Source: Streptomonospora nanhaiensis (GTDB lineage Bacteria > Actinomycetota > Actinomycetes > Streptosporangiales > Streptosporangiaceae). Taken from it: a DNA stretch of 64,000 bases. Made by a program: the position numbers and the translations under genes. Position 1 is the first letter of the stretch, and the number at the start of each line of letters is the position of its first letter. The stretch spans positions 7,068,001 through 7,132,000 of the forward strand of contig NZ_CP113264.1 in assembly GCF_026642255.1 (NCBI RefSeq). The letters are read 5' to 3'. The notes under the pieces are model-generated. The model was given only the letters and a program-made list of their open reading frames with translations. It did no database searches and had not been told where the DNA came from. Shown here in pieces: positions 16,222 to 23,736 of the stretch.

Positions 16222-18753
16222 ATGCTCGACCTGTTCGAGATGTACACGCTCGCGGACCCGCTGTTCTTCGAGGAGCCGAGCCGCCTGGCGGACGGCTCCC
16301 GCCACGCCCTCGTGGTCCCGGCGGAGTTCTCCGTGAGCGCGCTGGAGCCCCCGACGGGCTGGAAGCGCACACGGAGCGGTCTCTGGCAGGTCGTCGCCCC
16401 CGAGGACCCCTCGCTGCCCGAGCAGGGGTGGAAGATCCACGTCTCGGCGACGGTGGACGGCGCGGACGCGACCTGCCGTGACGTGTGGGACTACTGCACC
16501 GGGCACGGGATCGCCTTCAAGTACCTCCTCGACAAGAACATCCTCGTCGCGGCCAACGCCAAGTACGCGGCCCGCGCGTCCAGCGGCAAGCTCCTGACCG
16601 TCTACCCGCGCGACGAGGAGGAGCTGGAGCGGACCCTGCACGGGCTCTCGGCCCTGGTCGGCGGGCGTCCCGGACCGTACGTCCTCAGCGACCTGCGGTG
16701 GGACCGGGGCCCCCTCTACGTCAGGTACGGCGCGTTCCGGGAGAGGTGGTGCCTCGACGCGCACGGCTCCCGTATCCCCGCGCTGCGCGCGCCGGACGGC
16801 TCCCTCGTCCCGGACCGCCGCGTCCCCTCGTTCTCGCCCCCGTCCTGGGCGGCGCTCCCCGACGTCCTCAGGCCCCACCTGGCCGCCCGGTCCTCCGAGG
16901 AGCGCCAGCCCTACGTCGTGGAGAAGGCCCTGCACTTCTCCAACGGGGGCGGCATCTACCTGGGCCGCCGGGAGGAGGACGGCCTCCGGGTCGTCCTGAA
17001 GGAGGCGCGTCCGCACGCGGGCCTGGACCGGGACCTGCGGGACGCGGTGGCGCGCCAGGAGCGCGAGGAGGAGAACCTGCGCCGCCTGGACGGCGTCCCG
17101 GGCGTCCCCCGGCTCCTCGGGAGCTTCACGCTGGGCGGCCACCGGTTCCTGGTGCAGGAGTACAAGGAGGGCCGCACCCTGGGCTCGTGGGGCGCCGTCC
17201 ACCACCCCGGTGTGACCGACGCCCGGCCCGGCGCCGACAGCCTCGCGGCCTTCACGGAGCGGGCCCTTCGCATCCTGGGACGGCTGGAGGCGGTCCTCGC
17301 CGCCGTCCACGAACGCGGCCTCGTCTTCGGCGACCTGCACGCCAACAACGTCATCGTCGACTCCGAGGACAACGTCTCCCTCATCGACTACGAACTCGCC
17401 TTCGACGCGGACGACGACGGTCGACGGGCTCCGCTCGGCGCCCCCGGCTTCTCCGCGTCGGCCAGGACCGGCCCGGCCGTCGACGCCTACGCCCTCGCCG
17501 CGACGCGCCTGTCCGTCTTCCTCCCCTTCTCCCGGATCACCGCGCTCGCCCCGGAGAAGGCGGTCGCCCTGCTCGGCGTGCTCCGCGAGCTCTTCCCCGT
17601 GCCCGCGGCGTGGGCGGACGAGATCGAGCGCGAGCTGGTCCCGGACTCCCGTGCCCCGGCGCCGACCCCGGTGACCCCGCGGGCCGTCGCCGCGGGCATC
17701 CGGGCGTCCGCCACGCCGGAGCGCACCGACCGGCTGTTCCCCGGAGACCTCCAGCAGTTCGTGTCCGGCGGCTACGGCATGGCCCACGGCGCGGCCGGGG
17801 TCCTGTGGGCGCTGGACCGGGCCGGGCAGGGGCGCTCGCAGGAACACGAGGCGTGGCTGTTGGCGGCGTCGCGCCGCCTGCGCTCCCCCCGGCAGGGCTT
17901 CTACGACGGGGTCGCGGGCCTGGCGTACGCGCTGGACCACCTGGGCCACCGCGAGGAGGCCGCCGACCTGCTGGACCGCAACGCCGGGGAGCCGGTCGGG
18001 GGCGTCTCCCTCTTCTCCGGGACGGCCGGGGTCTGCGCGAACCTCGTGCACTTCGCCGCGGGGGACGCAGGAAGCGAGTACGCGGTCCGCGCCGCCGAGC
18101 TGGGCGGCCGGCTCGCCGAGGCGGTCGCGTCGGCCTCCGGGGACGGCCCGGCCACCGGGCGGGCGGGGCTCATGCGCGGCTGGAGCGGCGTGGCCCTGGC
18201 CCTGCTCGCGCTGTACCGCACCACGGGCGACACCGCCTGGACCGACGCCGCGGTGCGGGCGCTGCACCTGGACCTGGACCAGTGCGTCACCTCCCCCGAC
18301 GGCGCCCTGCTGGTCCGCGACCGCGGCGCGCGCGCCCTCCCCAACATCGACGCCGGGGGGCTCGGCGTCGCCCTCGTCGTCCAGGAACTCCTGGCGCACA
18401 GGGCCGACGAGCGCTGCGCGGAGAGCCTTCCCGCGCTGAGCCGGTCGTGCCACACCCTGCTGTACGCGCAGGCGGACCTGCTCCACGGCAAGGCCGGGCA
18501 GGTCGCGGCGCTCGCCCGGCTCGGCGGGGCGGAGGAGGACCTGCGCTCCCGGGTCCGCGAGCTGGAGTGGTACGCCCTGCCCTTCCGCGGCCACACCGCG
18601 TTCCACGGCGGACGGGTGCCGCGCCTGTCCATGGACCTCGCCACCGGCGGCGCCGGCGTCCTGCTGGCCCTGGCCGCGGCGTCCGGCGGGGGGAGCCCCT
18701 TCCTGCCGTTCTTCTCCGAGCCGCCCGCGACCGCGGGGAACGGGACCGGCTGA
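16222..18753 (+). CDS. Class III lanthipeptide synthetase LanKC
   Basis: An 843-residue three-domain enzyme. It phosphorylates Ser/Thr in the precursor, eliminates phosphate and cyclises to labionin or lanthionine. The N-terminal lyase spans about residues 1-215. The kinase follows (about 225-490) with Lys260 in VVLKEARP, the catalytic loop FGDLHANN with Asp371, and metal-site Asp389 in LIDYE. The C-terminal LanC-like domain (about 510-843) has LMRGWSGVALALL but lacks zinc ligands: the Cys-His pair is LLHGKAG, as in class III and unlike class IV. GGAGGGAAG precedes the ATG at 16222. It is the only synthetase in the window, so it should serve all three precursors. Confidence 0.95.
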   Translation: MLDLFEMYTLADPLFFEEPSRLADGSRHALVVPAEFSVSALEPPTGWKRTRSGLWQVVAPEDPSLPEQGWKIHVSATVDGADATCRDVWDYCTGHGIAFKYLLDKNILVAANAKYAARASSGKLLTVYPRDEEELERTLHGLSALVGGRPGPYVLSDLRWDRGPLYVRYGAFRERWCLDAHGSRIPALRAPDGSLVPDRRVPSFSPPSWAALPDVLRPHLAARSSEERQPYVVEKALHFSNGGGIYLGRREEDGLRVVLKEARPHAGLDRDLRDAVARQEREEENLRRLDGVPGVPRLLGSFTLGGHRFLVQEYKEGRTLGSWGAVHHPGVTDARPGADSLAAFTERALRILGRLEAVLAAVHERGLVFGDLHANNVIVDSEDNVSLIDYELAFDADDDGRRAPLGAPGFSASARTGPAVDAYALAATRLSVFLPFSRITALAPEKAVALLGVLRELFPVPAAWADEIERELVPDSRAPAPTPVTPRAVAAGIRASATPERTDRLFPGDLQQFVSGGYGMAHGAAGVLWALDRAGQGRSQEHEAWLLAASRRLRSPRQGFYDGVAGLAYALDHLGHREEAADLLDRNAGEPVGGVSLFSGTAGVCANLVHFAAGDAGSEYAVRAAELGGRLAEAVASASGDGPATGRAGLMRGWSGVALALLALYRTTGDTAWTDAAVRALHLDLDQCVTSPDGALLVRDRGARALPNIDAGGLGVALVVQELLAHRADERCAESLPALSRSCHTLLYAQADLLHGKAGQVAALARLGGAEEDLRSRVRELEWYALPFRGHTAFHGGRVPRLSMDLATGGAGVLLALAAASGGGSPFLPFFSEPPATAGNGTG

Positions 18754-18893
18754 GGACCCGCGCCGGGACCGCGCGGTCCCGGCGCCGACGCGGGCGCACC
18801 GCGCCCCGGCACGTGCACACAAGGCGGGCCGTCGGGGACTCGGGGCGGTGGACGCCCCCGGCCCCGGCGGCCACGGACGGAAAGGCCCATCCG

Positions 18894-19619
18894 ATGTACG
18901 ACAGCAGCTACGCGTCCGTGTACGACACCGTCATGATCCACCGCGGCAAGGACTACGACGCGGAGGCCGCGCTGATCGCCGGCCTGGTCCGCGAGCGCAG
19001 TCCCGCCGCGGACTCCCTGCTGGACACCGCGTGCGGCACGGGGCTGCACCTGCGCGCCTTCTCCGGGCACTTCGACCGGGTCGCGGGGCTGGACGGGTCC
19101 GACGAGATGCTGGAGCTGGCCCGCGCCCGGGTGCCCGGCCTGCGGACGTGGCGCTCGGACCTGCGCGAGGTGGCGCTGGACACCCGGTTCGACGTCATCA
19201 CGTGCATGTTCGCCGTTCCGCACCTGGAATCCGAGGACGAGCTCGTCTCCGTCGTCCAGGGGCTCGTGCACCACCTGAACCCGGGCGGTGTCCTGGTGGT
19301 CGAGCCCTGGGTCGGGCCGGAGGGGTTCACACCGGGGCACGTCTCCCGCGACCTGGTCGAGGACGGCGGACGGACGGTCGTGCGCCTGTCCCACTCCACC
19401 CGCGTCACGGGCAGGCACGACCGGATGCGCATGGTCGTGCACTACGCGGTGGCCGACCCCGAGGAGGGCTTGAGCCACGCCACGGACGGGTGGGAGATGT
19501 CGCTGTTCACGCCGGAGCAGTACGCCGCGGCCTTCGAGAAGGCGGGCTGCACGGCCGAGCACCTGCGGATCGAGCCGTTCGCCCACGGCCTGTGGGTGGC
19601 CGTGCGCGCCGACGGCTGA
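18894..19619 (+). CDS. SAM methyltransferase, DesVI/TylM1-like sugar N-methyltransferase
   Basis: A 241-residue class I methyltransferase. Motif I is LLDTACGTG at residues 42-50, and the post-I acidic residue is in VAGLDGSDEML. The opening YASVYDTVMIHRGKDYDAEA closely follows DesVI and TylM1, which dimethylate 3-amino groups of dTDP-aminosugars. It lies 140 bp after LanKC on the same strand, so sugar tailoring is wired into the lanthipeptide operon. It ends 6 bp from the opposing DUF4429 gene. Methylation of the peptide N-terminus is an alternative, but the family resemblance favours a sugar substrate. Confidence 0.85.
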   Translation: MYDSSYASVYDTVMIHRGKDYDAEAALIAGLVRERSPAADSLLDTACGTGLHLRAFSGHFDRVAGLDGSDEMLELARARVPGLRTWRSDLREVALDTRFDVITCMFAVPHLESEDELVSVVQGLVHHLNPGGVLVVEPWVGPEGFTPGHVSRDLVEDGGRTVVRLSHSTRVTGRHDRMRMVVHYAVADPEEGLSHATDGWEMSLFTPEQYAAAFEKAGCTAEHLRIEPFAHGLWVAVRADG

Positions 19620-19625
19620 CCGGCG

Positions 19626-20414
19626 TCAGGCCTCCTCCGGCTCCTGCCGTGTCCGGCGCCACGGCAGGGCGGGGAACGCGCGGCCGCCCTCGACGGCCTT
19701 TCCGCGTGCGGTGGGGTGCGGGAGCAGCGCCGTGACGGCCGTCGCCACGACGGCCGTGGTCCCGCCCTCGTAGTCCGTTCCCCACAGGCTCCAGTGCACC
19801 GCGAAGGGGTCGTACCTGGGCAGGACCGACTCGGTCCTGCCGAAGGGGACGAACCGCAGACTGCCGTCCTCGCCGCTCGCGACGGAGGTCCACCGGACCT
19901 CGGCGATCTCCTCCAGGGCGAGCCGCTGGGGACCGGCCGCCCGCTTGGCGGACTCCGCCTTCCAGTTGGGCCGCAGGTAGACGTGGGCGCCGTCGAAGAC
20001 GACCGAGGCGTCGCCCGCGTCGGCGCGGACCGGGGCCGCGGGGGCCTCGACCAGGTAGCGGTCGGGGTCGGTCGCGTCGCCCGGCGCCAGGGCGGCGATC
20101 TCCTCGGTGACGGTCTCGGCGAGGTACTCGGCGACAAGGGCCTTCTCCTTGCCCACGCGCAGCTGGTAGGGGTCGCCGCTGCGGCTCAGGTGCCCGCCCG
20201 TCGCCTCGGTGAAGGGGTCGGCGCCCGGACGCGGGTGGGCCCGGAGGGTCCCGCCCCTGCGCCGGGGCTCGAAGACGACGCCCGCCAGCGCGGGCAGCGG
20301 CAGCGACACCACTCCGAGGCCGCGGCGCAGGGGGTGGGCTCTGCGCCCGGGAGTGATCCACAGGGCCGCCCCGTCGAAGGACCACGACCCGTGACGCGCG
20401 CTTACCTCAGCCAT
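19626..20414 (-). CDS. DUF4429-family protein
   Basis: A 262-residue protein with two similar halves: SWSFDGAALWITPG near residues 10-23 and ASVVFDGAHVYLRP near residues 140-155. Each is followed by a WT/GVVFEP-like strand, as in DUF4429 proteins of actinomycetes. No signal peptide or membrane segment is seen. The ATG at 20414 gives the family start MAEVSARHGSWSFDG. It lies 102 bp downstream of the ABC ATPase on the same strand and may be co-transcribed, or may be an unrelated chromosomal neighbour. The function is unknown. Confidence 0.75.
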   Translation of the reverse strand: MAEVSARHGSWSFDGAALWITPGRRAHPLRRGLGVVSLPLPALAGVVFEPRRRGGTLRAHPRPGADPFTEATGGHLSRSGDPYQLRVGKEKALVAEYLAETVTEEIAALAPGDATDPDRYLVEAPAAPVRADAGDASVVFDGAHVYLRPNWKAESAKRAAGPQRLALEEIAEVRWTSVASGEDGSLRFVPFGRTESVLPRYDPFAVHWSLWGTDYEGGTTAVVATAVTALLPHPTARGKAVEGGRAFPALPWRRTRQEPEEA

Positions 20415-20516
20415 ACGGACATAGTAGGGGCGGGCACGGGACCCGGGCCGAGGCAGCGGCGGCGGGCGCACGGTCCGGGCTCAGCGCCCGGGGCCGCCGA
20501 CCAGCGGTTCGGCCCC

Positions 20517-21476
20517 TCAGCGGCCCTCCTGGGCGGGGCTGTCGATCCCCCGCCCGGTGTGCGCCAGGAAGACGTCGTCCAGCGAGGGCGATCTGACCTG
20601 GACCGATGTGATCTCCGCGTCGACCTCGGAGAACACGCGGGGGACGAACCGCCGCCCCCCGGCCACCGTGAACCAGACCGTGTCGCCCTCGACCACCGGG
20701 GCGAGGCCGAGCCGTGTGCTCAGCTCCTCCCGGAGGGCCTCCGGGTCGCGGGCGACGATCTCCACGCGGTCCCGGCCGATCTGCGCCTTGAGCTCGGCGG
20801 GGCTGCCGACCGTCACGATCTCCCCGCCGTCGATGACGGCGATCCGCCCGCAGTTCTCGGCCTCCTCCAGGTAGTGCGTGGTCATCAGCACGGTGATGCC
20901 CTCGCACTCGTTGAGTTCGCGGACGCGGTCCCAGATCGCCTCGCGGGACCTCGGGTCCAGCCCGGCCGTCGGCTCGTCGAGGAACAGCAGGCGGGGGCGG
21001 TGGAGCAGGCCCCGTGCGATCTCCAGCCGCCGGCGCATGCCGCCGGAGTAGGTACCGGCCAGCCTCTCCCGGTCCTCCCACAGGCCAACGTCCCGGAGCG
21101 CCCGGGTCACCCGCCCGTCGACCTCCTCGGACGGGACGCCGTAGATCTCGGCGTGGAACTTGAGGTTGTACCAACCCGTCAGGTACCGGTCGAGGGTCTG
21201 CTCCTGGAACACCAGGCCGATGCTGCGGCGCACGTCGGGACGCTCGCGCACGATGTCGAACCCGGCGATGGAGCCCGTCCCCGACGTCGGGGTGATCAGG
21301 GTGGAGAGCATGCCGATCAGCGTGGACTTGCCCGCCCCGTTGGGGCCGAGGAGGCCGAACAGCTCCCCCGGGGCCACCTCCAGGTCGACCCCCTTGACCG
21401 CCTCGACCTCACCGAAGCTCTTGGCCAGGCCGCGCGCGCGTACCATCGCCTCCGGGCCGGAACCGTCCGTCGCCAT
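20517..21476 (-). CDS. ABC transporter ATP-binding protein (DrrA type)
   Basis: A 319-residue ATPase. Walker A is GPNGAGKST near residue 44, the Q-loop is LVFQEQTLD, the signature is YSGGMRRRLEIARG, Walker B is LLFLDEPTAGLD, and the switch His is TTHYLEEA. The C-terminal extension (residues 230-319) is usual for DrrA-type antibiotic exporters. Its partner permease is not adjacent; the only candidate is the ABC-2 protein at 23737-24594, across the second precursor locus and on the other strand. It follows GNAT-I copy b by 98 bp. Export of or self-resistance to the lanthipeptide is the likely role. Confidence 0.93.
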   Translation of the reverse strand: MATDGSGPEAMVRARGLAKSFGEVEAVKGVDLEVAPGELFGLLGPNGAGKSTLIGMLSTLITPTSGTGSIAGFDIVRERPDVRRSIGLVFQEQTLDRYLTGWYNLKFHAEIYGVPSEEVDGRVTRALRDVGLWEDRERLAGTYSGGMRRRLEIARGLLHRPRLLFLDEPTAGLDPRSREAIWDRVRELNECEGITVLMTTHYLEEAENCGRIAVIDGGEIVTVGSPAELKAQIGRDRVEIVARDPEALREELSTRLGLAPVVEGDTVWFTVAGGRRFVPRVFSEVDAEITSVQVRSPSLDDVFLAHTGRGIDSPAQEGR

Positions 21477-21574
21477 AGTCGTTCACCGCTCCTCCGCTGG
21501 TGGAGCGCCCGGTCCGGGACGGACCCGGGCGCGTTCTCCCTCCGACGCCTCCGGGCCCGGGCCGGGCCGCGCGG

Positions 21575-22132
21575 TCAGGCGGGGAGCCCCTCGCCCGCGC
21601 GGACCCGCACGAACTCCGCCCCGGTCCGCTCCCACGCCTCCCGGTAGACGGCGAAGACGTGGGCCGTGCGCAGTTCCGCGCCGTCGAGGACGTACTCGGG
21701 CAGGGAACCCTCCAGCCGGACCTCGGCCCCGGTCCGCCGCAGGGCCGCGAGGTCCTCGTCCGGGGTCCACAGGTAGAGCTTGCGCAGGTTCCACATCGAG
21801 AACGCGTAGTTGACGGTGAGCGCGTAGGCGTCGGTGGCCCCGTCCGGCCCCAGTTCCCGCTCGTCCGCGACGAGGGAGCCGCAGCCGTGGCGGGCCTGGG
21901 AGTTGAAGCCGTGCACGGAAGCGTAGCCCGCGACCCGCCCGGTCCCCGGGGCGTGCAGGAGGAACTGGGCTCCCACCTGGTCGTACCTGCCGGGCCAGAG
22001 GGCGGCGAAGACGTCGCGGCCGGGAAGGCCGTCCAACCCGTGGCCGACGAGTTCGTCGCGCACCGCCCCGCCCCGTCTGGTGCCGGTGGCGGCAAGCCTC
22101 ACGCCGACCGTGTCGAGGTGGGGGAAGATCAT
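21575..22132 (-). CDS. GNAT-family acyltransferase, subfamily I, copy b
   Basis: A 185-residue relative of 14527-15090, with matching blocks PHLDT, GRVAGYASVH and NYAFSMWNLRKLYLW, and the same C-terminal VFAVYREAWERTGAEFVRVR pattern. The ATG at 22132 is preceded by GGGAGAGAGG. It lies 98 bp downstream of precursor 2 and upstream of the ABC ATPase on the same strand. Keeping one subfamily I GNAT behind each precursor locus suggests a dedicated step on each peptide, perhaps N-terminal acylation. Substrates are not known. Confidence 0.8.
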   Translation of the reverse strand: MIFPHLDTVGVRLAATGTRRGGAVRDELVGHGLDGLPGRDVFAALWPGRYDQVGAQFLLHAPGTGRVAGYASVHGFNSQARHGCGSLVADERELGPDGATDAYALTVNYAFSMWNLRKLYLWTPDEDLAALRRTGAEVRLEGSLPEYVLDGAELRTAHVFAVYREAWERTGAEFVRVRAGEGLPA

Positions 22133-22230
22133 CGCGTGCGGCCTCTCTCCCGGCCCGGTTCGTCGCGGACCGGCCGGGCGTGCGGGGGAACGCTGCGAAG
22201 AGGGCCCTCACAGCGTTCCCGGAGGAACGG

Positions 22231-22353
22231 CTACTGGGGCTGGGTGATCACGTCGCCGCTGCAGCCGACGAGGCTGAGGCCGCTGTTCAGCATCGCGCTC
22301 TCGTCGACGGCCACCTCGAAGGCCTGGAGATCGAGGACGTCGGAAAGTGCCAT
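22231..22353 (-). CDS. Class III lanthipeptide precursor 2 (40 residues)
   Basis: A 40-codon gene with a strong ribosome site AGGAGGAAAA before the ATG at 22353. The leader starts MALSDVLDLQ with the VLDLQ box at residues 6-10. The motif NSGLSLVGCS carries Ser24, Ser27 and Cys31 in Ser-x2-Ser-x3-Cys spacing. After the Cys comes a tail SGDVITQPQ of nine residues, shared almost exactly with precursor 3 but absent from precursor 1. The tail may be retained, add Thr36 as a modifiable residue, or be trimmed as a follower. It lacks the Tyr at position 28 found in the other two. Confidence 0.9.
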   Translation of the reverse strand: MALSDVLDLQAFEVAVDESAMLNSGLSLVGCSGDVITQPQ

Positions 22354-22398
22354 TTTTCCTCCTGAGAAAGAAAAACACGGGGGATACCTACGCGAGGG

Positions 22399-22427
22399 AA
22401 GATAGGAGAAACCACAGCCGACCACAA
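22399..22427 (-). promoter_or_regulatory. Possible promoter of precursor 2
   Basis: On the minus strand TTGTGG (22422-22427) and TATCTT (22399-22404) are 17 bp apart, upstream of the precursor 2 ribosome site. It would allow precursor 2 to be expressed apart from precursor 3. The assignment is by consensus only. Confidence 0.4.
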
Positions 22428-22446
22428 GAGACGAATCCGCCCGGCG

Positions 22447-22490
22447 CCCGGTGCGAAGTCCGGCCGTGCAGGAGCCGTCTCCGCACCGGG
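22447..22490 (-). terminator. Inverted repeat between precursors 3 and 2
   Basis: CCCGGTGCG and CGCACCGGG form a perfect 9-bp stem around a 26-nt loop that itself contains short complementary parts. It lies 51 bp past the precursor 3 stop on the minus strand. It may terminate or attenuate the precursor 3 transcript. Confidence 0.45.
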
Positions 22491-22541
22491 ATCACGAGAT
22501 GGGACGACCGGTTGAATCCCCGTCAAATACCGGTCAGCCGG

Positions 22542-22664
22542 TCAACTCGGCTGGACAATGACGTCACCGCTGCAGCCGATGTAGCTGAGTCCGCTGTTGA
22601 GGAGGGCTTCGGCCTCCAGACCGATGTCCATGCCCTGAAGCGAGAAGACGTCGGACAATGCCAT
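22542..22664 (-). CDS. Class III lanthipeptide precursor 3 (40 residues)
   Basis: A 40-codon gene with GAAAGGTGG before the ATG at 22664. The leader starts MALSDVFSLQ with the box VFSLQ at residues 6-10, then GMDIGLEAEA. The core LLNSGLSYIGCS has Ser24, Ser27 and Cys31 at exactly the positions of the other two precursors. The tail is SGDVIVQPS. Precursors 2 and 3 are tandem duplicates about 190 bp apart. Precursor 3 is nearer to precursor 1 in the Ser-Tyr-hydrophobic-Gly-Cys core, and nearer to precursor 2 in leader start and tail. Confidence 0.9.
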   Translation of the reverse strand: MALSDVFSLQGMDIGLEAEALLNSGLSYIGCSGDVIVQPS

Positions 22665-22705
22665 GGCGTCCACCTTTCTTCGATGGTCCGATAGTGCCGA
22701 CCCAG

Positions 22706-22735
22706 AACCTAGGCCGACAATGTCGTCGGCGACAA
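22706..22735 (-). promoter_or_regulatory. Sigma-70-type promoter of precursor 3
   Basis: On the minus strand TTGTCG (22730-22735) and TAGGTT (22706-22711) are 18 bp apart. CCTAGGTTCTG and a downstream TATC-G-AC pattern are shared with the precursor 1 promoter, which supports common control. Confidence 0.6.
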
Positions 22736-22756
22736 GGAGGGCATTCCCCCGCGCAC

Positions 22757-22772
22757 GTCCCGCCGGCGGGAC
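22757..22772. promoter_or_regulatory. Perfect 16-bp palindrome, candidate cluster operator site 3
   Basis: The third exact copy of GTCCCGCCGGCGGGAC, in the divergent gap between precursor 3 (minus) and GNAT-II copy b (plus). As at site 2, it lies about 20-100 bp beyond the precursor -35 box and well upstream of the GNAT-II start. Confidence 0.7.
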
Positions 22773-22955
22773 AGGAATACACGGCGGAACCCGGTACCGT
22801 TTCGAACCCCGTCCGCACCCCTTTGGCGCGGACGGGAGGCGCCCCGGGGGCGCGGCCCGCACCGACCCCCGTGCGCGTCGGGTCCTTCCGTGCCAGGATG
22901 TCGCCCCCACGGGCTCCGAGCCCCGCGGCAGGCGGAAAGGACGCAACGGTCGGCG

Positions 22956-23561
22956 ATGACATCCCCCCACCTCGAAACCCCTCGTGTCCGCTTTCGTCCC
23001 ATCGACGAGGAGAACGTCCTCGATCTGTACCAGCTCCTCCTGAAGCTCGGCATAGAGACCCTGCCGTCCCGGGACAACTTCGAGTCGTCGTTCAGGGCCG
23101 TGGACGATTCGGAGGTCGCCGTACTTCAGATCGAGACGAAACAGGACGGCGCGGTCCGGGGATTCGCCTCGATCCGGGAACACAGTCCGGCGGGGCACGC
23201 GAAGGTCGGCATCTTCATGGATCCCCACGGAATTCCGGTGGGCGTCGGAGCGGAATCCATGATGCTCCTGGTCAACTATGCCTTCACCCGCTGGGAGGAT
23301 CTCAGAAAAGTATACGCCCTGACGACGGACGCGAGCCTGATGCATTTCGGGTCAGCCCTTTTCACGACACCCAGGGAGGCCACCCTCCCCGGGCACGTGT
23401 ATTTTCGGGGCCGGCTGTGGGACCTCCACTACTATTCCGTCTCCCGGGAGTCCTGGGCGGGCACGGGGGCCAAACTCCTCACGAGGATGGCGGGCGGCCG
23501 TCCACGGCGGGAGGGCGCCGGCTCCGTGGAGAGGGGGTCCGCGCCGGTGTGGACGGAATGA
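22956..23561 (+). CDS. GNAT-family acyltransferase, subfamily II, copy b
   Basis: A 201-residue protein beginning MTSPHLETPRVRFRPI. Shared blocks with 15584-16168 are GFASIREHSPAGHAKVGIFM, PVGVGAESMMLLVNYAF, LRKVYALTTDASL and VYFRGRLWDLHYYSVSR. A spaced GGAAAGGA precedes the ATG. The C-terminal 25 residues are Arg/Gly-rich and not conserved. It is the first gene of a plus-strand pair with the ABC permease, divergent from precursors 3 and 2. Together with 21575-22132 it repeats the GNAT-I / precursor / GNAT-II block seen at 14527-16168. Confidence 0.82.
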   Translation: MTSPHLETPRVRFRPIDEENVLDLYQLLLKLGIETLPSRDNFESSFRAVDDSEVAVLQIETKQDGAVRGFASIREHSPAGHAKVGIFMDPHGIPVGVGAESMMLLVNYAFTRWEDLRKVYALTTDASLMHFGSALFTTPREATLPGHVYFRGRLWDLHYYSVSRESWAGTGAKLLTRMAGGRPRREGAGSVERGSAPVWTE

Positions 23562-23736
23562 CGGACGTGAGGCCGGCGGCCGAACCCGGCGCCGACGGGA
23601 ACGCCCCGGGTTCGCCAGGGTGGGGACCGCGGGGCATCCGGCCGGAAGGCTCCCCGGGCGCCGCCCGCTCCCGCGGACGGACGGGGGGAGGGTGTCCCCC
23701 GACTCCCGAGCAACCCCCTGACGAGAAGGACACCGG

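Noticed and set aside
16222-18753. Reading the synthetase as class IV (LanL)
   Set aside because: The cyclase domain lacks the zinc-binding Cys-Cys-His set (LLHGKAG in place of a CHG motif), and the precursors have the class III leader box and labionin spacing.
16060-18822. A 920-codon open frame opposite the LanKC gene, and a long plus-strand shadow from 16485
   Set aside because: Both are products of high-GC codon bias; the LanKC frame has all domain motifs. Only the last part of the plus-strand shadow (18894-19619) is a real gene.
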